The notes below the pieces were generated by a model. That model did not search any database. It was given only the letters and a program-made list of their open reading frames with translations, and was not told the origin of the DNA. The translations under genes were made by a program, and so were the position numbers. Positions 1 through 11,844 of a stretch of 64,000 bases of DNA are shown here, one piece after another. Where the stretch lies: positions 1 through 64,000 of the forward strand of contig JAPYMA010000750.1 in assembly GCA_035041965.1 (NCBI GenBank), read 5' to 3'. The stretch's first letter is position 1. Every line of letters begins with the position of its first letter. Source of the DNA: Anisakis pegreffii. Taxonomy: Eukaryota; Nematoda; Chromadorea; Rhabditida; Anisakidae.

Positions 1-1646
1 ACGCATTTAACAACATTCAGACTGAGTGAAATGATTTCATGTGTGCAGCCAATGGTCAGCCCGATAACAATTCTCCCCTGTTGAGAGAAAGAGCGCACGG
101 TGGGTCCGGGAACCCCCGTTACCTGAGCAAACGCCCGAAGACACTACTCAGGCCAACTTATGCGCAAGCCCTATCCCCGGTCAAATCGGCGCCTTTCTCG
201 GGCCGGGAACACCCGTAATATGTTCCGAAGAATGAACGCTAGCGACACTCGGGCAAATATCGCTAGCATATTTTGAGTTGTTTCTCCCCGATTCGCCGGG
301 ACTGCCGGTAGGCGGGGAACGCCTGTCGCATTTACCTAAACTTAGCCCCTCTTGTTGGCAGCTCGACGGGTTGGGATCACCCACGCAATCAAAATTTGCA
401 TTTTTTATATGACCATTGGCTACACAGAATCTATCATTGCAACATCAGTTTAACTGTCACTAAATAACACTACGAGGGAGAAGGTCTTCGAGTCACCCAT
501 ACAGCAACTCGACTCTACAGGATGAGTGGTCCAGGCGAACTTTCCAGACCTACCGCTAACTTCATAAGGCGATTCATACCCTACGTTAGTGAAACTCATT
601 TTTAGAGGGATAGTTTTCTTGTTATCATATGCCAGTGCAGTTATTATCAACACCAGTCAGAGCTCCTCCCGCAACAAACTAATTATTCTCTCATGTGATA
701 CCTCTATCTCTATGAAGCGATAAGTTCCGGGAGCTTGTTTCTCAGCCATGGCTGTACTGAGTTACTGTGTCAGAATGTACATATAACTAAACATCCTTTA
801 AATCGCATGCTAATGTGTCTCACAGTCAGGTTGAACTAACATTTCATTAAGTCAAGTCAAAGCCTAATCAATTCACGTCTACGTCAATTGGAACCTACGT
901 AAGAAGCTGAAAGCCAGGTTTAAGTCGAGGCCAGTCAATCTCAAACTTTTAATGCTAAGTCAAATGTCAAGCTAAGTCAAGTTACTGTCAAGCTAAGTCA
1001 CATCAGTTCTATGCCAAGCTAAGTCAACTATCAGCAAATGTGCTAGTCTCGCACCCATGCTAGAGTCCAACATGCATTCACGTAAGAGTCCACATTGCTC
1101 ATGGAAAAAAATTGCATTTATGTCGTTTCAGAATCTTAACTCACAATCAGTGTGCTTCAATGGTCAAGCTATGTTAAATCTATTTCGTGCCAATTAGAAC
1201 TATGTTAAGTCAAATTGAGTGAAATCCGTCGCAACTACCTCAATAGAGTCTTGTATCTATGCTAGAGTCCAACACATAATCGAGTTCATATTAGGGGAGT
1301 GATTTGGGAGGTGCACAAAATGAAAAAAGAAGTTCAATTAGGTGGGACGGGCCATATCTATATGCAGTCCAAGTCCCTACCTCTGGATCCGGAGTTAAGC
1401 GGGTCATCACGTGCCGCATCCCTCCTTCACCCTACCGCATCAGTTAAAAAATGATTGAAAATATTGGCAACAACGATGAATGCACAAAATGGATAAATAA
1501 ATACATAATGAAAACATTTCTGACAATGGTTAACAACGAATACGATAGTATTTCCACAAATAATTTAATTTACAATACGGATGAATAAATGAGAATCAAA
1601 ATGTAATGAGCCAATTCAGATTTCACGAAATTTTCATTCTTCGATA
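1..1646 (+). repeat. Outer left arm of the palindrome
   Basis: Reverse-complement partner of 5,831-7,311. Three zones are visible: a GC-rich zone at about 90-400 carrying repeated GGGAACxCC-type words; a mid zone at 430-840 with scattered matches; and an inner zone at 1,090-1,646 that is almost identical to its partner. Positions 840-1,030 differ most from the partner and contain several copies of a CAAGCTAAGTCA-like word. No gene is supported. Confidence 0.85.
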
Positions 1647-4267
1647 TGCAAATTGTTTCCGATGAGATTTTTTCATTTCTGAGGGAATTGAATCGACGGT
1701 TCACAGAAAATAAATTGGAATATTATCAGAATATATGCATTAGGGTCATCCAGAGTCCCTTCAAATGGGTAATAGAAACTGTGGATATCGTAGAAAATAC
1801 TTGATAAATAGTGATCGTGATGGCTCATTAAATTTCCCTGCATATGACATTGCAAAGATAGAAATATATCACATTGAACAGTAATAACAATGATGCAAAA
1901 TAACAATGGCAATATAGCATATATAATGTAAACAACAAAATCAAAAAGCACTAAAACAATCACTCAGTTAAGAAATAAGAGGTGCCATAGGCAACTCGAA
2001 AATCGCATGACATAATTCCACAAACGATGATAAGTTTCGTATCACATGATAATACAGAACAATATCAGTGTCACACGATCAAATGCCCATCATGAGTTTA
2101 GTATAAACAAATTATGGCTAACGTGTAATCAACAACATATACAAAGACACAATTCACAAAAATTTACATATGAATGCATGAATGAAAGAATGAAGCATGC
2201 ATAAAATGTGGTCACTGACCACATCTCAATTTTATTTTGCAGTCCCTAAATTCAAAATGAAATGAAAATAAAAGATGAAAAATTCACTTATGTTACTTAT
2301 CATTCATTCTAATCCTAGTGAATTGAAAAATGATTAAAAAATAAAATCGAAACTCCCAACCTGGCGCTTCCTCGTGCCTTGGGGTCGTATTTGATAGTTA
2401 TATGTGTTGTTTCCATATTTGTATTAGATACTGTTGTCGTAGTAGATATTGATGTTGTATATCAGATGCATACCTTGATGTCGTATTAGATACTGATGCC
2501 ATGACTGTTGTAGACTGGTAAGGAACACTGAAGCTGTTGACATCACGACCATTGAGGGCCAGCTGACCACCACCGCGTCCGGATGTCCGTCGAAGTCAAC
2601 GTCAACGCAGACATTCTGTCTAGAATTGAACAACGGTAAAATGTTAACAAGATCATGCATCATTTCGACTAACTATTCCACAGCCTACATCAACACATCT
2701 ACCAGTGAATATACATGCCATAGACCATACTTACTGAATATACGTTATATCGGGTGAAGGTAGCACGACTGATTGACAATGAAGTCATTCAAAACCACCA
2801 AATAACAAATTAAATCAAAAAATGACCGAATTCCCCACCTTAGATCGAAGATACCGTAGTTTGTTACAAATGAATATGACCAATCACTGCGAAGTTCGCT
2901 AGCAATGAGCACTACCGTAGTCTGTTTGCTCGCTCACTCACCTTCATAGCTGTGCTCGTCTGAAAGAATATTAAATGACTAAATCGCAGTTTTCACCATA
3001 TGCAGTTCAGTACGATTCTTATTGATAATACATTTCTCATTAATAAATTATTCGCACACGTTATCCACGTTTTAAACTAATATAGCGACGGTGATGATTT
3101 AACAAGATATCATCTGCACTGCAAGTATTACCATATTTCAGTATTCAAACTGAATTCAAAAATTGGAGCCTGACGATCTTTTTACCTCTGTCTTTAACGA
3201 AACCTGTTCCCTTATCATATCTTCCCTAATCTATGCAATCACCGACCTTTGAAACACTATGATGCAAATAAAGTTGAAAAATTAGGTGGATATTTGAACC
3301 TAAAATATCTCTGGCGCAGTGATGAATTATACCATAAAAAGCAAGAACGGAATGAAATCATGAACTACATCACACCCACAGCACCATTCATCGCACGAAA
3401 CACACGACAGAAGTGAACAATGGCTGAATGAAAGTATGAACAAGGCAGTCACTTTGACATGATCTGTGATGATCAACTGGTATGGTACCATTGACAGATC
3501 GATGAAATTAATGAAGCGCAATTTATGATCAGAACGAGACGATCAACAAAGCATGTGCATGTTATTATGCCATACTACTAGCGAGTGAATTCTCAAAACC
3601 TAACGATTTGAATGACTGCATGAAATTTCACAATCTTTTGATTGCGTCGAACGGAGTTTAGGAGTCGAAGTTGAAAAAAAAGTGTGAACTGGATCAAAAC
3701 TAGGTGTACTCTACTAGGGAAGATAATGCGGGGCATGGGTTGGGTCGAAACCCTTAGATTATCAACGGAAAATGAAATTCCATCGAAAATGGAAAATGGA
3801 AATCGTAAATTAAATGAGTATCAAATAGAAGTAGTCGTGTAATGTTTGTAACTGAGTGATTTAAGCCATCTCGGTGAAGTTAGATGAGCTAAAAATCGAT
3901 GGATGGGTGGAGTGCTTGATTACCTTATCAGTCGAAATAGCATTGCGAAGACTGATGATAAGGAAAATAGCATGGGAATATACGAGGGAGTAGAGATGCA
4001 GAAGTTTCATGAATCTCGAGTGTCATGCATCAGATGCGAGCGTGCGTAGGTGTACGCGTGCGTGTTTAAAGCACTATAAACATGGAACATTGCTTGACGC
4101 TTTTTAACGGGATGCTCTCAGAACCATATTGCGAAATTGCATTATATTAACAACGCATCTGTGTAAAAAGTTCTGATCTCTGATCAGCTATTTGACAGTG
4201 TAGGATTGAAACTGTTTCGTCAAAAGAAAGTTCGGATTCGGAACTTCTGCTTTTGCTGGAAACTAGA
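1647..4267. repeat. Unpaired 2.6-kb segment interrupting the left arm
   Basis: This stretch has no counterpart in the right arm. The right arm passes directly from the partner of 1,646 to the partner of 4,268. The triplet ATA occurs at both joints (end of TTCGATA at 1,646 and GAGCATA near 4,268), so the segment is either an insertion with a very short target duplication or a segment lost from the right arm through microhomology. The two ends share only a weak inverted similarity beginning TATGC. Short reading frames inside it are not convincing as genes. Confidence 0.6.
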
Positions 4268-4748
4268 GCATAAGGATTTCTCAGGAACGATAGCTGATTG
4301 TTTCTGTAAGAAGTTGTTCATTGATATCATAATCAGCCTGAATCAAGAAGAGATGCACGTAAAAGGCGACTGATACATTTGAGATGTTCAGTATCTTTAA
4401 TTTCTATGTAGTCGAATCGCTCTCATGAGAGCAAATCGCTTTCTAGCAATAAGACACTTGAGAACAACTTTAACAAAACTGCGGGATGAATAATGTAAAG
4501 TATCCGTGCATGCATACATTGAAACGATCGACAACATCCGAATAGAATAGCACAGAATATGATTTCTAATATGTGAATAAAAAGTATGTGAACACATTAT
4601 GGGGGCAAACATGTTCCAATGAAATATTACGATGCTTGATTAAGGCTGTATTGAAACTGCTTCAATAATATGGAATTCGTCATTATCACTGTCTAAACAG
4701 AATCTGTAACATAGCACGTCCGACACAACAGGCATACAAATTTAAATC

Positions 4749-5360
4749 TATTCTATGATTTTCCTTCCAAAATAGACCACATTCGATGTGATTCTAATAG
4801 TGTCACAAATGCACTAATGAAAAACAATGCTTAATATCGCTCACGTTTTGTTTCGTCTTCCATCGTCACATCCCGACTGCCTTCACCTACAGTCAAACGC
4901 ATGACTTTCATCATTTGATTTGAGCACGAAAACCTGAAAAGACCGAACTGCCATGCTAACGAATGAGCAATATAGATACGGCAGAGTGGCATGTTTCTGA
5001 TGTCATAATCTATGCTCAGTAGTTCTGCTTTCATGAGGAGATATGGCTATCTTCTTAAAGCCATCTCAATTAGCGCAGTCGCGCTCATTCATTTACATTG
5101 TATCACTATAGTCCAATGTGCATATTAGTAATGAATTATAGGGGTTACCGTCTTCACGCCGACGGTACTCTCGCCTTCATCCAGGAACATGTCAATATCT
5201 CTACACTGCACGGTCCAGTAGAATTTTTAGATTCAGATAGATGCATCTTGTGTCGATGAATTTTGCTTATTTGAAGAGATATAGCCATTTTATTAAAGCC
5301 ATCTCAGCTAGTGCAATGGCATTTATTTATACATTATACATTAATCGCTACAGATCAATT
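4749..5360. repeat. Palindrome centre with an internal direct repeat
   Basis: The unpaired centre separates the inner arms. It contains two diverged direct copies of about 85 bp at 5,031-5,114 and 5,272-5,358. Both include GAGATAT-GCCAT, AAAGCCATCTCA and a following AT-rich tail. No coding exon or RNA gene is seen. Confidence 0.6.
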
Positions 5361-7311
5361 TAAATTTGTATGCCTGTTGTGTCGGACGTGCTATGTTACA
5401 GATTCTGTTTAGACAGTGATAATGACGAATTCCATATTATTGAAGCAGTTTCAATACAGCCTTAATCAAGCATCGTAATATTTCATTGGAACATGTTTGC
5501 CCCCATAATGTGTTCACATACTTTTTATTCACATATTAGAAATCATATTCTGTGCTATTCTATTCGGATGTTGTCGATCGTTTCAATGTATGCATGCACG
5601 GATACTTTACATTATTCATCCCGCAGTTTTGTTAAAGTTGTTCTCAAGTGTCTTATTGCTAGAAAGCGATTTGCTCTCATGAGAGCGATTCGACTACATA
5701 GAAATTAAAGATACTGAACATCTCAAATGTATCAGTCGCCTTTTACGTGCATCTCTTCTTGATTCAGGCTGATTATGATATCAATGAAGAGCTTTTTACA
5801 GAAACAATCAGCTATCGTTCCTGAGAAACCTTATCGAAGAATGAAAATTTCGTGAAATCTGAATTGGCTCATTACATTTTGATTCTCATTTATTCATCCG
5901 TATTGTAAATTAAATTATTTGTGGAAATACTATCGTATTCGTTGTTAACCATTGTCAGAAATGTTTTCATTATGTATTTATTTATCCATTTTGTGCATTC
6001 ATCGTTGTTGCCAATATTTTCAATCATTTTTTAACTGATGCGGTAGGGTGAAGGAGGGATGCGGCACGTGATGACCCGCTTAACTCCGGATCCAGAGGTA
6101 GGGACTTGGACTGCATATAGATATGGCCCGTCCCACCTAATTGAACTTCTTTTTTTCATTTTGTGCACCTCCCAAATCACTCCCCCTAATATGAACTCGA
6201 TTATGTGTTGGACTCTAGCATAGATACAAGACTCTATTGAGGTAGTTGCGACGGATTTCACTCAATTTGACTTAACATAGTTCTAATTGGCACGAAATAG
6301 ATTTAACATAGCTTGACCATTGAAGCACACTGATTGTGAGTTAAGATTCTGAAACGACATAAATGCAATTTTTTTCCATGAGCTTAGCGGATATGGTATT
6401 GTTTGGGATTGACTGACCTTGATTTAGATCTGATTTTGAGCTTACTTGAATTAATTAAACTTGACTTGGACTTGAATTGATCTGACCAGACTTTAGGCTT
6501 GCAATTCAGAGAAGAGGTTAGCCATCTATGCACAACCCGATGGCAGTAACATAGTGAACTCGTAGCTCAGGAAGAAGCTCTCGGAACTGGTCGCTTCTTA
6601 GTCGTAGATTAACACATAAGAGAACATTTCTTTAGTTTGTTGCAGCAGGAACTGTAGCAAGTATTGACAATAGTTACACTGGCATATGAAAAGAAGAAAA
6701 ATATCCGTATAAAAATGAGCTTAACAAACGTAGGGTATGAATCGCCTTATGAAGTTAGCGGTAGGTCTGGAAAGTTCGCCTGGACCACTCATCCAGTAGA
6801 GACGAGTTGCTGAGTAGTAACTCGAAAAACGTCTTCCTCGTAATACTATTTAATGACATCAGGAATAAGGCTGATGCGATATGATTTGTGTAGTCAATGG
6901 TCATTCCTAAAAAGCAAATCTTGGTTGCGTGGGCGATCCCAACCTGTCGAGCTGCCAATAAGCGGGGCTAGATTTAGATGAATGCGACAGGTGTTCCCCA
7001 CCTACCGGCAGTCTCGGCGAATCGGGGAGAAATGTTTTAAAATATGTCTGCGATACTTGCCCGGGTATCGTTAGCATTCTTTCTGCACAATATGATAAGG
7101 GCGTTCCCGGCCCGGGAAAGGCGCCAATTTGACCGGGGCTAAGGACTGCGCTTAAGTTGGCCTGAGTAGTGCCTTCGGACATTTGCTTGGGTAACGAGGG
7201 TTCCCGGACTCACCGTGCGCACTTTCCCTTAACAGGGGGGAATTGTTTCGGGTTGGCCATTGACTACACTTATGAAATCACATCGCTTAATTTCAATGTT
7301 GTTAAATGTGT
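5361..7311 (-). repeat. Right arm of the palindrome
   Basis: Continuous reverse complement of the two left-arm blocks. The GC-rich zone at about 6,920-7,230 mirrors 90-400, including the CCGGGAACGCCC-type words. Open frames such as 6,031-6,261 (-) and 6,907-7,182 (-) lie in repeat DNA and resemble no known protein. Confidence 0.85.
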
Positions 7312-7374
7312 TGTGAGGAGAAATCTCTCAGGTGTTTGTGGTTACTCGCCGAAGCTTATCTATTAGCTAGTGTC

Positions 7375-7840
7375 ATGACGGCATTCATACACATCTATGA
7401 TGTTATCCTTATTTCCCTTGCCAGTGCAGTTATTGTCTAACATGAGTAGTGATAAGTACTTCATAAGTCATCGGTTCTGTTTTTGGTAACTGACCAGTTT
7501 CGAGAGCTTATAACTCGGGCTAGGGTTAAATTGGATGACTGCGGTTGGATCTATGCATAGAAATTTTCTCTTCGATGCTACCACAACGTCTTCTCAGGGT
7601 TGGAATGAGTTGATTTTTAGGTTATAAAAAAATATTTCTGAAGTAGCGTTTTCGTAGTAAAATCATCAAATTTTCTCAAAGTTTATCTTTCGAGCACTCA
7701 GTTGATAACTAAAGAAAGTGGAAGCTAGTTAGCATTCCTCGGATTAATCTTACACCTCGTAAAGGGAGCAAGACCTGAATCAAGCTTCACTTAGCCCTAG
7801 CCTGACTCGACCTCAAACCACTTTTGAGCTGAACCGAAAT
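7375..7840. repeat. Degraded copy of palindrome sequence in direct orientation
   Basis: About 7,400-7,550 resembles 612-740 of the left arm in the same orientation. Shared words include GCCAGTGCAGTTATT and GAGAGCTTATAACTC/GGGAGCTTGTTTCTC-like stretches. The copy is diverged and its ends are unclear. The rest of the stretch holds nothing I can assign. Confidence 0.4.
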
Positions 7841-7924
7841 GATTCCAACTGGCTTGAGTCGATCTTGTTTTCAAGATATTCTGTTAGAATTTGTTCGGGT
7901 TATCTTATTTCGGATTATGCGATT

Positions 7925-10055
7925 GGATACGGGCAATGAAATCTCGTGCTTATATGAATATTTGTTTGATTGTCCCCTTGCTGTCGTTGTTGTTTGTGTA
8001 ACTATTTCGCTTTGTTGTTTATATGATTGTTTTATGCGGTCATCACTGTGTTCATCCTTTTGTTGATCATTATTGTGTTTTTGATGCTGTCACGCCAGGC
8101 ATAATGAAGGGAAACATTGCTAGGCATTGTTTGGTGGCGTTCCATGAGCAAGGTAGAATCGCAAAGTGTACAGGGACCCTGCAGAAACATCCGGCAACAA
8201 TCTGATGTCACATGCTAGGGTCAGGCTCAATTTTGATGCTCTTGCCTGGGAGTAAGCCAACTACTTCGGTGAGATTAGGATAACTTTCCAGTGGTGCGTG
8301 GCGTGACAGTTGTATAAATTTTTTCCACGTGTTATCACACATTATGCACAAGCTATCGGTAACTTCGGTTTCAGTGAGCTTAGAATTGTCATGACGGCAA
8401 CTACTGCAGTTCTGTGCCAGTGAGTTTGGAGGAATTCAGCTGCTACACAGGTTTTGGTGTTACCACAATTGTTTGCATAACAGTTAGGAAAAAGAAACTT
8501 GGAGTTTAAAGGCTTTTCGAGATATCGATGTGAGAAGCAATTTTGAAAATGTGCTAACGTACAACTCTTTTAGAGATATAGGAAAATATGAGTGAAATGT
8601 TCGATCATGAAATGGGGAACATCTCATGAGAATACCGTCACACATTCTTGAAGCATACTAAAACAAGTTATGAGGAATGAATTAGATTATCTCGGAAAAC
8701 GTTTTCTCGAATTCTATTATAAGGAAACAGAGTTCATGAAAGACAATTTTTCAAATGTCGTTTAGAACAGAACTGGAATGCAAAAGCAGTATGACCACTG
8801 GGGTATTTATAATATGACGTTAAGTGCATGCGGAGGTAAATCCTATGATGAGAAGATCAGAAGGCATGAATGACCCTCGGTGTCTGATAATTCAGGGTGT
8901 GCATACAAAGAGCTGCCGTCTTTGACTTCTGTTCAATTTTTCCTTTTGTGTAGAGTATGTGTTATCGTTCTGCATTTCTCCTCGGACGCCGTGGGCGAGG
9001 TTTCATATCAAAATCCCGTGTTTATGTGAATGATTATTTGATTGGTTTGTTGCTGCTGTTGTTTTCGTGATTATTTCGTATTGTTGTTGTGATTATTTCG
9101 TGTTTTCGTGCCCTCATCATTTTGTTCATCCCCTCGTTATTCATTACCGTGTTTTTGATGCTGTCGCGCCAGGCATAATGAGGGAAAGTATTGCTAGGCG
9201 TTATTTAGTGGCGTTCCATGATTGAGGCAGAATCGCAAAACAAAACTCCGCACAAACTACCCGGGTGCAATTCGATGTCACGTGCTAGGATTAGGCTCAG
9301 GTTTGATGATCTTGTTTGGAAGTGAGCTAACTACATTGCTAAGATTAGGATAACTTTGAAAATACAAATGCTGCGTGGCGTGACGGCCGTATAAATGTTT
9401 TTTCCACGTGTTACAACACACTACACCGAAAATTCACAAGCTGTCACTATCGTTGGTCTCAGTGAACTTAAAATTGTCGTGACGGTGACTATTGCCGTAT
9501 TATGCCAGTAAGTTTGGAGGAATTCAGCTGCTGTATAGGTTGTGGTCTTACCATGGTTGTTTGTGTCGCAGTTAGGAAAAAGAAAGTTGGAGTTTAAAGG
9601 CTTTTCGAAATATCAATGTGAGAAGTAGTTTTGAAAATGTGTTAATACAAAACACTTTTCGAGATAAGCATAATATGACTGAAATGAGTGATCATGAATT
9701 GAAGAACATTTCATTAGAAGATCGTCGCACATATGACACTCGATTAGGATGCTGCATTCGCTTGAAAGGTAAAATGGTTTAGGAAAAACCACTCTTCAAA
9801 CGTCGTTTAGCACAGAATACGAATAGAGAAGCAATCACGAGCGGAGAATTTATAGTATTACGTTTAATGCATGCTGGAGTGAATTCTGGAGTGAGGTCAA
9901 TAAGCTTGAATCAGCGTCAATGTTTGATAATTAGAAATATACACAGAAAAGCTGCTGTCTCTGGCTTCTGCTCAGTTTTTTTCTTTTGCGTAGATTATAT
10001 AGTATAGAAAAACCATTTCTCCTCGGAGGCCTTGGGCGAAGTTTTGTATCAATAT
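7925..10055. repeat. Two tandem copies of a unit of about 1.07 kb
   Basis: Copy one runs from about 7,925 to 8,995 and copy two from about 8,996 to 10,055. The copies keep the same order of landmarks: a GTTTTTGATGCTGTC-GCCAGGCATAATGA block (8,080 and 9,155), a TGCGTGGCGTGAC block (8,295 and 9,370), a GTTTGGAGGAATTCAGCTGCT block (8,423 and 9,511), AGTTTAAAGGCTTTTCGA (8,503 and 9,592), and a CATTTCTCCTCGGA end (8,972 and 10,015). Small indels and many substitutions indicate an old duplication. Short frames in copy one (7,839-8,205) are broken in copy two, which argues against coding. Confidence 0.85.
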
Positions 10056-10384
10056 CATGCACAGTGTCTGTACAACGCTTCTGATTTTACATGCTCATGC
10101 TTCTTTCCATCAAACAACATCTGAGTGAAGTAATTGGTGAATATAACCACGCAAGAACGATGTAAACTGAAACGGAGAATTGCTGATTTGAAAACACCGA
10201 GGAAATGAGCAATTACTCCACCAAATACTGTAATAAGTCGGTTGGTTTCAGTCCTGTTTAGGAGTAGGCTAATTTCATAGATATGAATTGATGGGGTTTG
10301 AGATTGATGAGAATTACGTCGATTATTTGTTACTGCAAAGTGGTACTGTTAGTGGACAATTTGATGAAGTCATTTAATCCCAGG

Positions 10385-10560
10385 GGTACCCTTCCCGTTA
10401 GTTGCTTTAGCAGTGGGCGTGACACGTTACCGTAGTCACTCAGCTCCGTAGGTACTAATCCCGTTAAATGCATTAACTGTGGGCGTAGCTAGTTACCGTA
10501 GCCATTTGACAACGGACGTACTACTCCCGTTACTTGCCTTAAGTATAGACGTGGCTGAAT
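10385..10560. repeat. Three tandem copies of a 66-bp repeat
   Basis: Three degenerate copies begin at about 10,385, 10,450 and 10,516. Each contains the order GGTAC, TCCCGTTA, GTGGGCGT and (in the first two) TTACCGTAG. No gene is associated. Confidence 0.75.
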
Positions 10561-11844
10561 ATTCCTAGAACACTTCGTAAACATTGATTATTCGCAGTTT
10601 AACGCTCTCATTTCTCTGAAGATTCCAAAGTAAGGCCCTCCAATTATCAGCATGACGTATCCTCAAATTCAAACTGCTATGAAATCGCAAGGATCGAAAT
10701 CACCTTTCACTTTTTTGCTTTCAACTTTCAATTAAATATGTTGTCTCGTTTTGCTCCTTGACTGCGACAATTCTCTCCAATGTTCTACGGATCTTTAATA
10801 GGAACAGAGGATGAAAAAACGTTGAAATTAAATCACCTTTTACAATTCGCTAATGCTCTCACTCATTATGCACCGACTTATGTAGCGCAAGATATAGCGC
10901 AAACAAGGTTCCAGATCTCTGAAGAGGTATTTTGACCAGAATCATCTTATTAGCGACAACAACCATATACTGTTTAATTAAAAATACATAACAATGATTC
11001 GACAATAACAACGATAAAATTAAAGTCAGTGCTTTAATATATTGGCTGACATCGTCTCTCATGAGCGATAAGAATTGATTGAGCTCTTTGGTACGACAGA
11101 AAAGATTATTGGTTTGGTGTTGGACGATCGAGCATTTCTGAATTTGATGATGACGATTTCTTTTTCCAATGCTTGCAATTTTTAATTCTTCAATCGCTTA
11201 CGAATGTTTTTTCAACCGGTATAATACTTCTCCCTTGATGATCTTTCGTAATATGATATTATATTCGTAATACAAATCCAAACTATATCCAGTCATTGCT
11301 TAGTGTTATCATTGGTTTATTTCTCGTCGCATGGATCAACTGCGAGCATGCTGATTTATTCAATTTGAATTAATTTCAGTTCAAATACTTCTCCTCGTTC
11401 GAGAAAACAGCTGTTAAAATGTGGCACAATGTCTTCATGTATGCGAGCGATGGCTTATGCGTTTTCTGTGTGTGTGTTAGACCATAATCCCTTTCTCCAC
11501 CACGTAATCTGCAAGATTACACGAAGCTCGATATTCTGGGCAAGTTTCGAAATTATTCCGATGGAATCCGAATCTTCGAATTTCAGCGGGGATTCGTCGG
11601 ATTTTACTGACTGAACTTCGGTCGATCACCATCACTATTATGAGCATTCAGTGAAAACGGCGATTCTAAGTGCTCTTTATAAATGGTATATTAGAAGTTT
11701 CAATTAACATCGTCATTCGCCAGATTCACGACTGGTGGAATGATTGGCTTTGCAGAAGCGTGATGTATGGAAATACGTAACATTTGCTCAATATCCGTTT
11801 CAAATTCGCATGACAGGAGGTCGAATTTATGAAGAAGATTGCAG
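10560..11844. other. Region upstream of the helicase gene
   Basis: AT-rich sequence without a supported exon. A polypyrimidine-AG site (ATTAATTTCAG) lies near 11,381 and could be a spliced-leader or 5'-exon acceptor. The stretch 11,063-11,170 resembles 28,862-28,960 (shared GATTGAG..TTTGGTAC..CAG and TCTGGTTTGGTG words) and marks a dispersed repeat. No TATA box or other promoter element is clear. Confidence 0.4.

Larger units (their letters stand above)
1..7311. repeat. Giant imperfect palindrome (foldback-type element)
   Basis: The sequence from the window start to about 7,311 folds back on itself. The right arm is continuous from 5,361 to 7,311. The left arm is its reverse complement in two blocks, 1 to about 1,646 and about 4,268 to 4,748. 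Near-perfect pairing is visible for 1,090-1,646 against 5,831-6,380, and for 4,268-4,748 against 5,361-5,830. Pairing is clear but more diverged for 1-840 against 6,560-7,311. The centre, 4,749-5,360, is unpaired. The element probably continues left of the window, because pairing is still present at base 1. Identical 71-codon open frames at 4,397-4,612 (-) and 5,493-5,708 (+) are a by-product of the repeat. No transposase-like protein was recognised, so foldback transposon or assembled chromosomal palindrome are both possible. Confidence 0.88.

Noticed and set aside
4397..5708. Two identical 71-codon frames in opposite directions (4,397-4,612 and 5,493-5,708)
   Set aside because: They are the same repeat sequence read on both palindrome arms. 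The peptide has no domain and the frame is not supported by codon conservation independent of the DNA repeat.
11429..11614. A 61-codon frame upstream considered as an alternative N-terminus of the helicase
   Set aside because: It ends in a stop before exon 1 and no donor joins it in frame. An in-frame stop at 11,830 precedes the chosen start.
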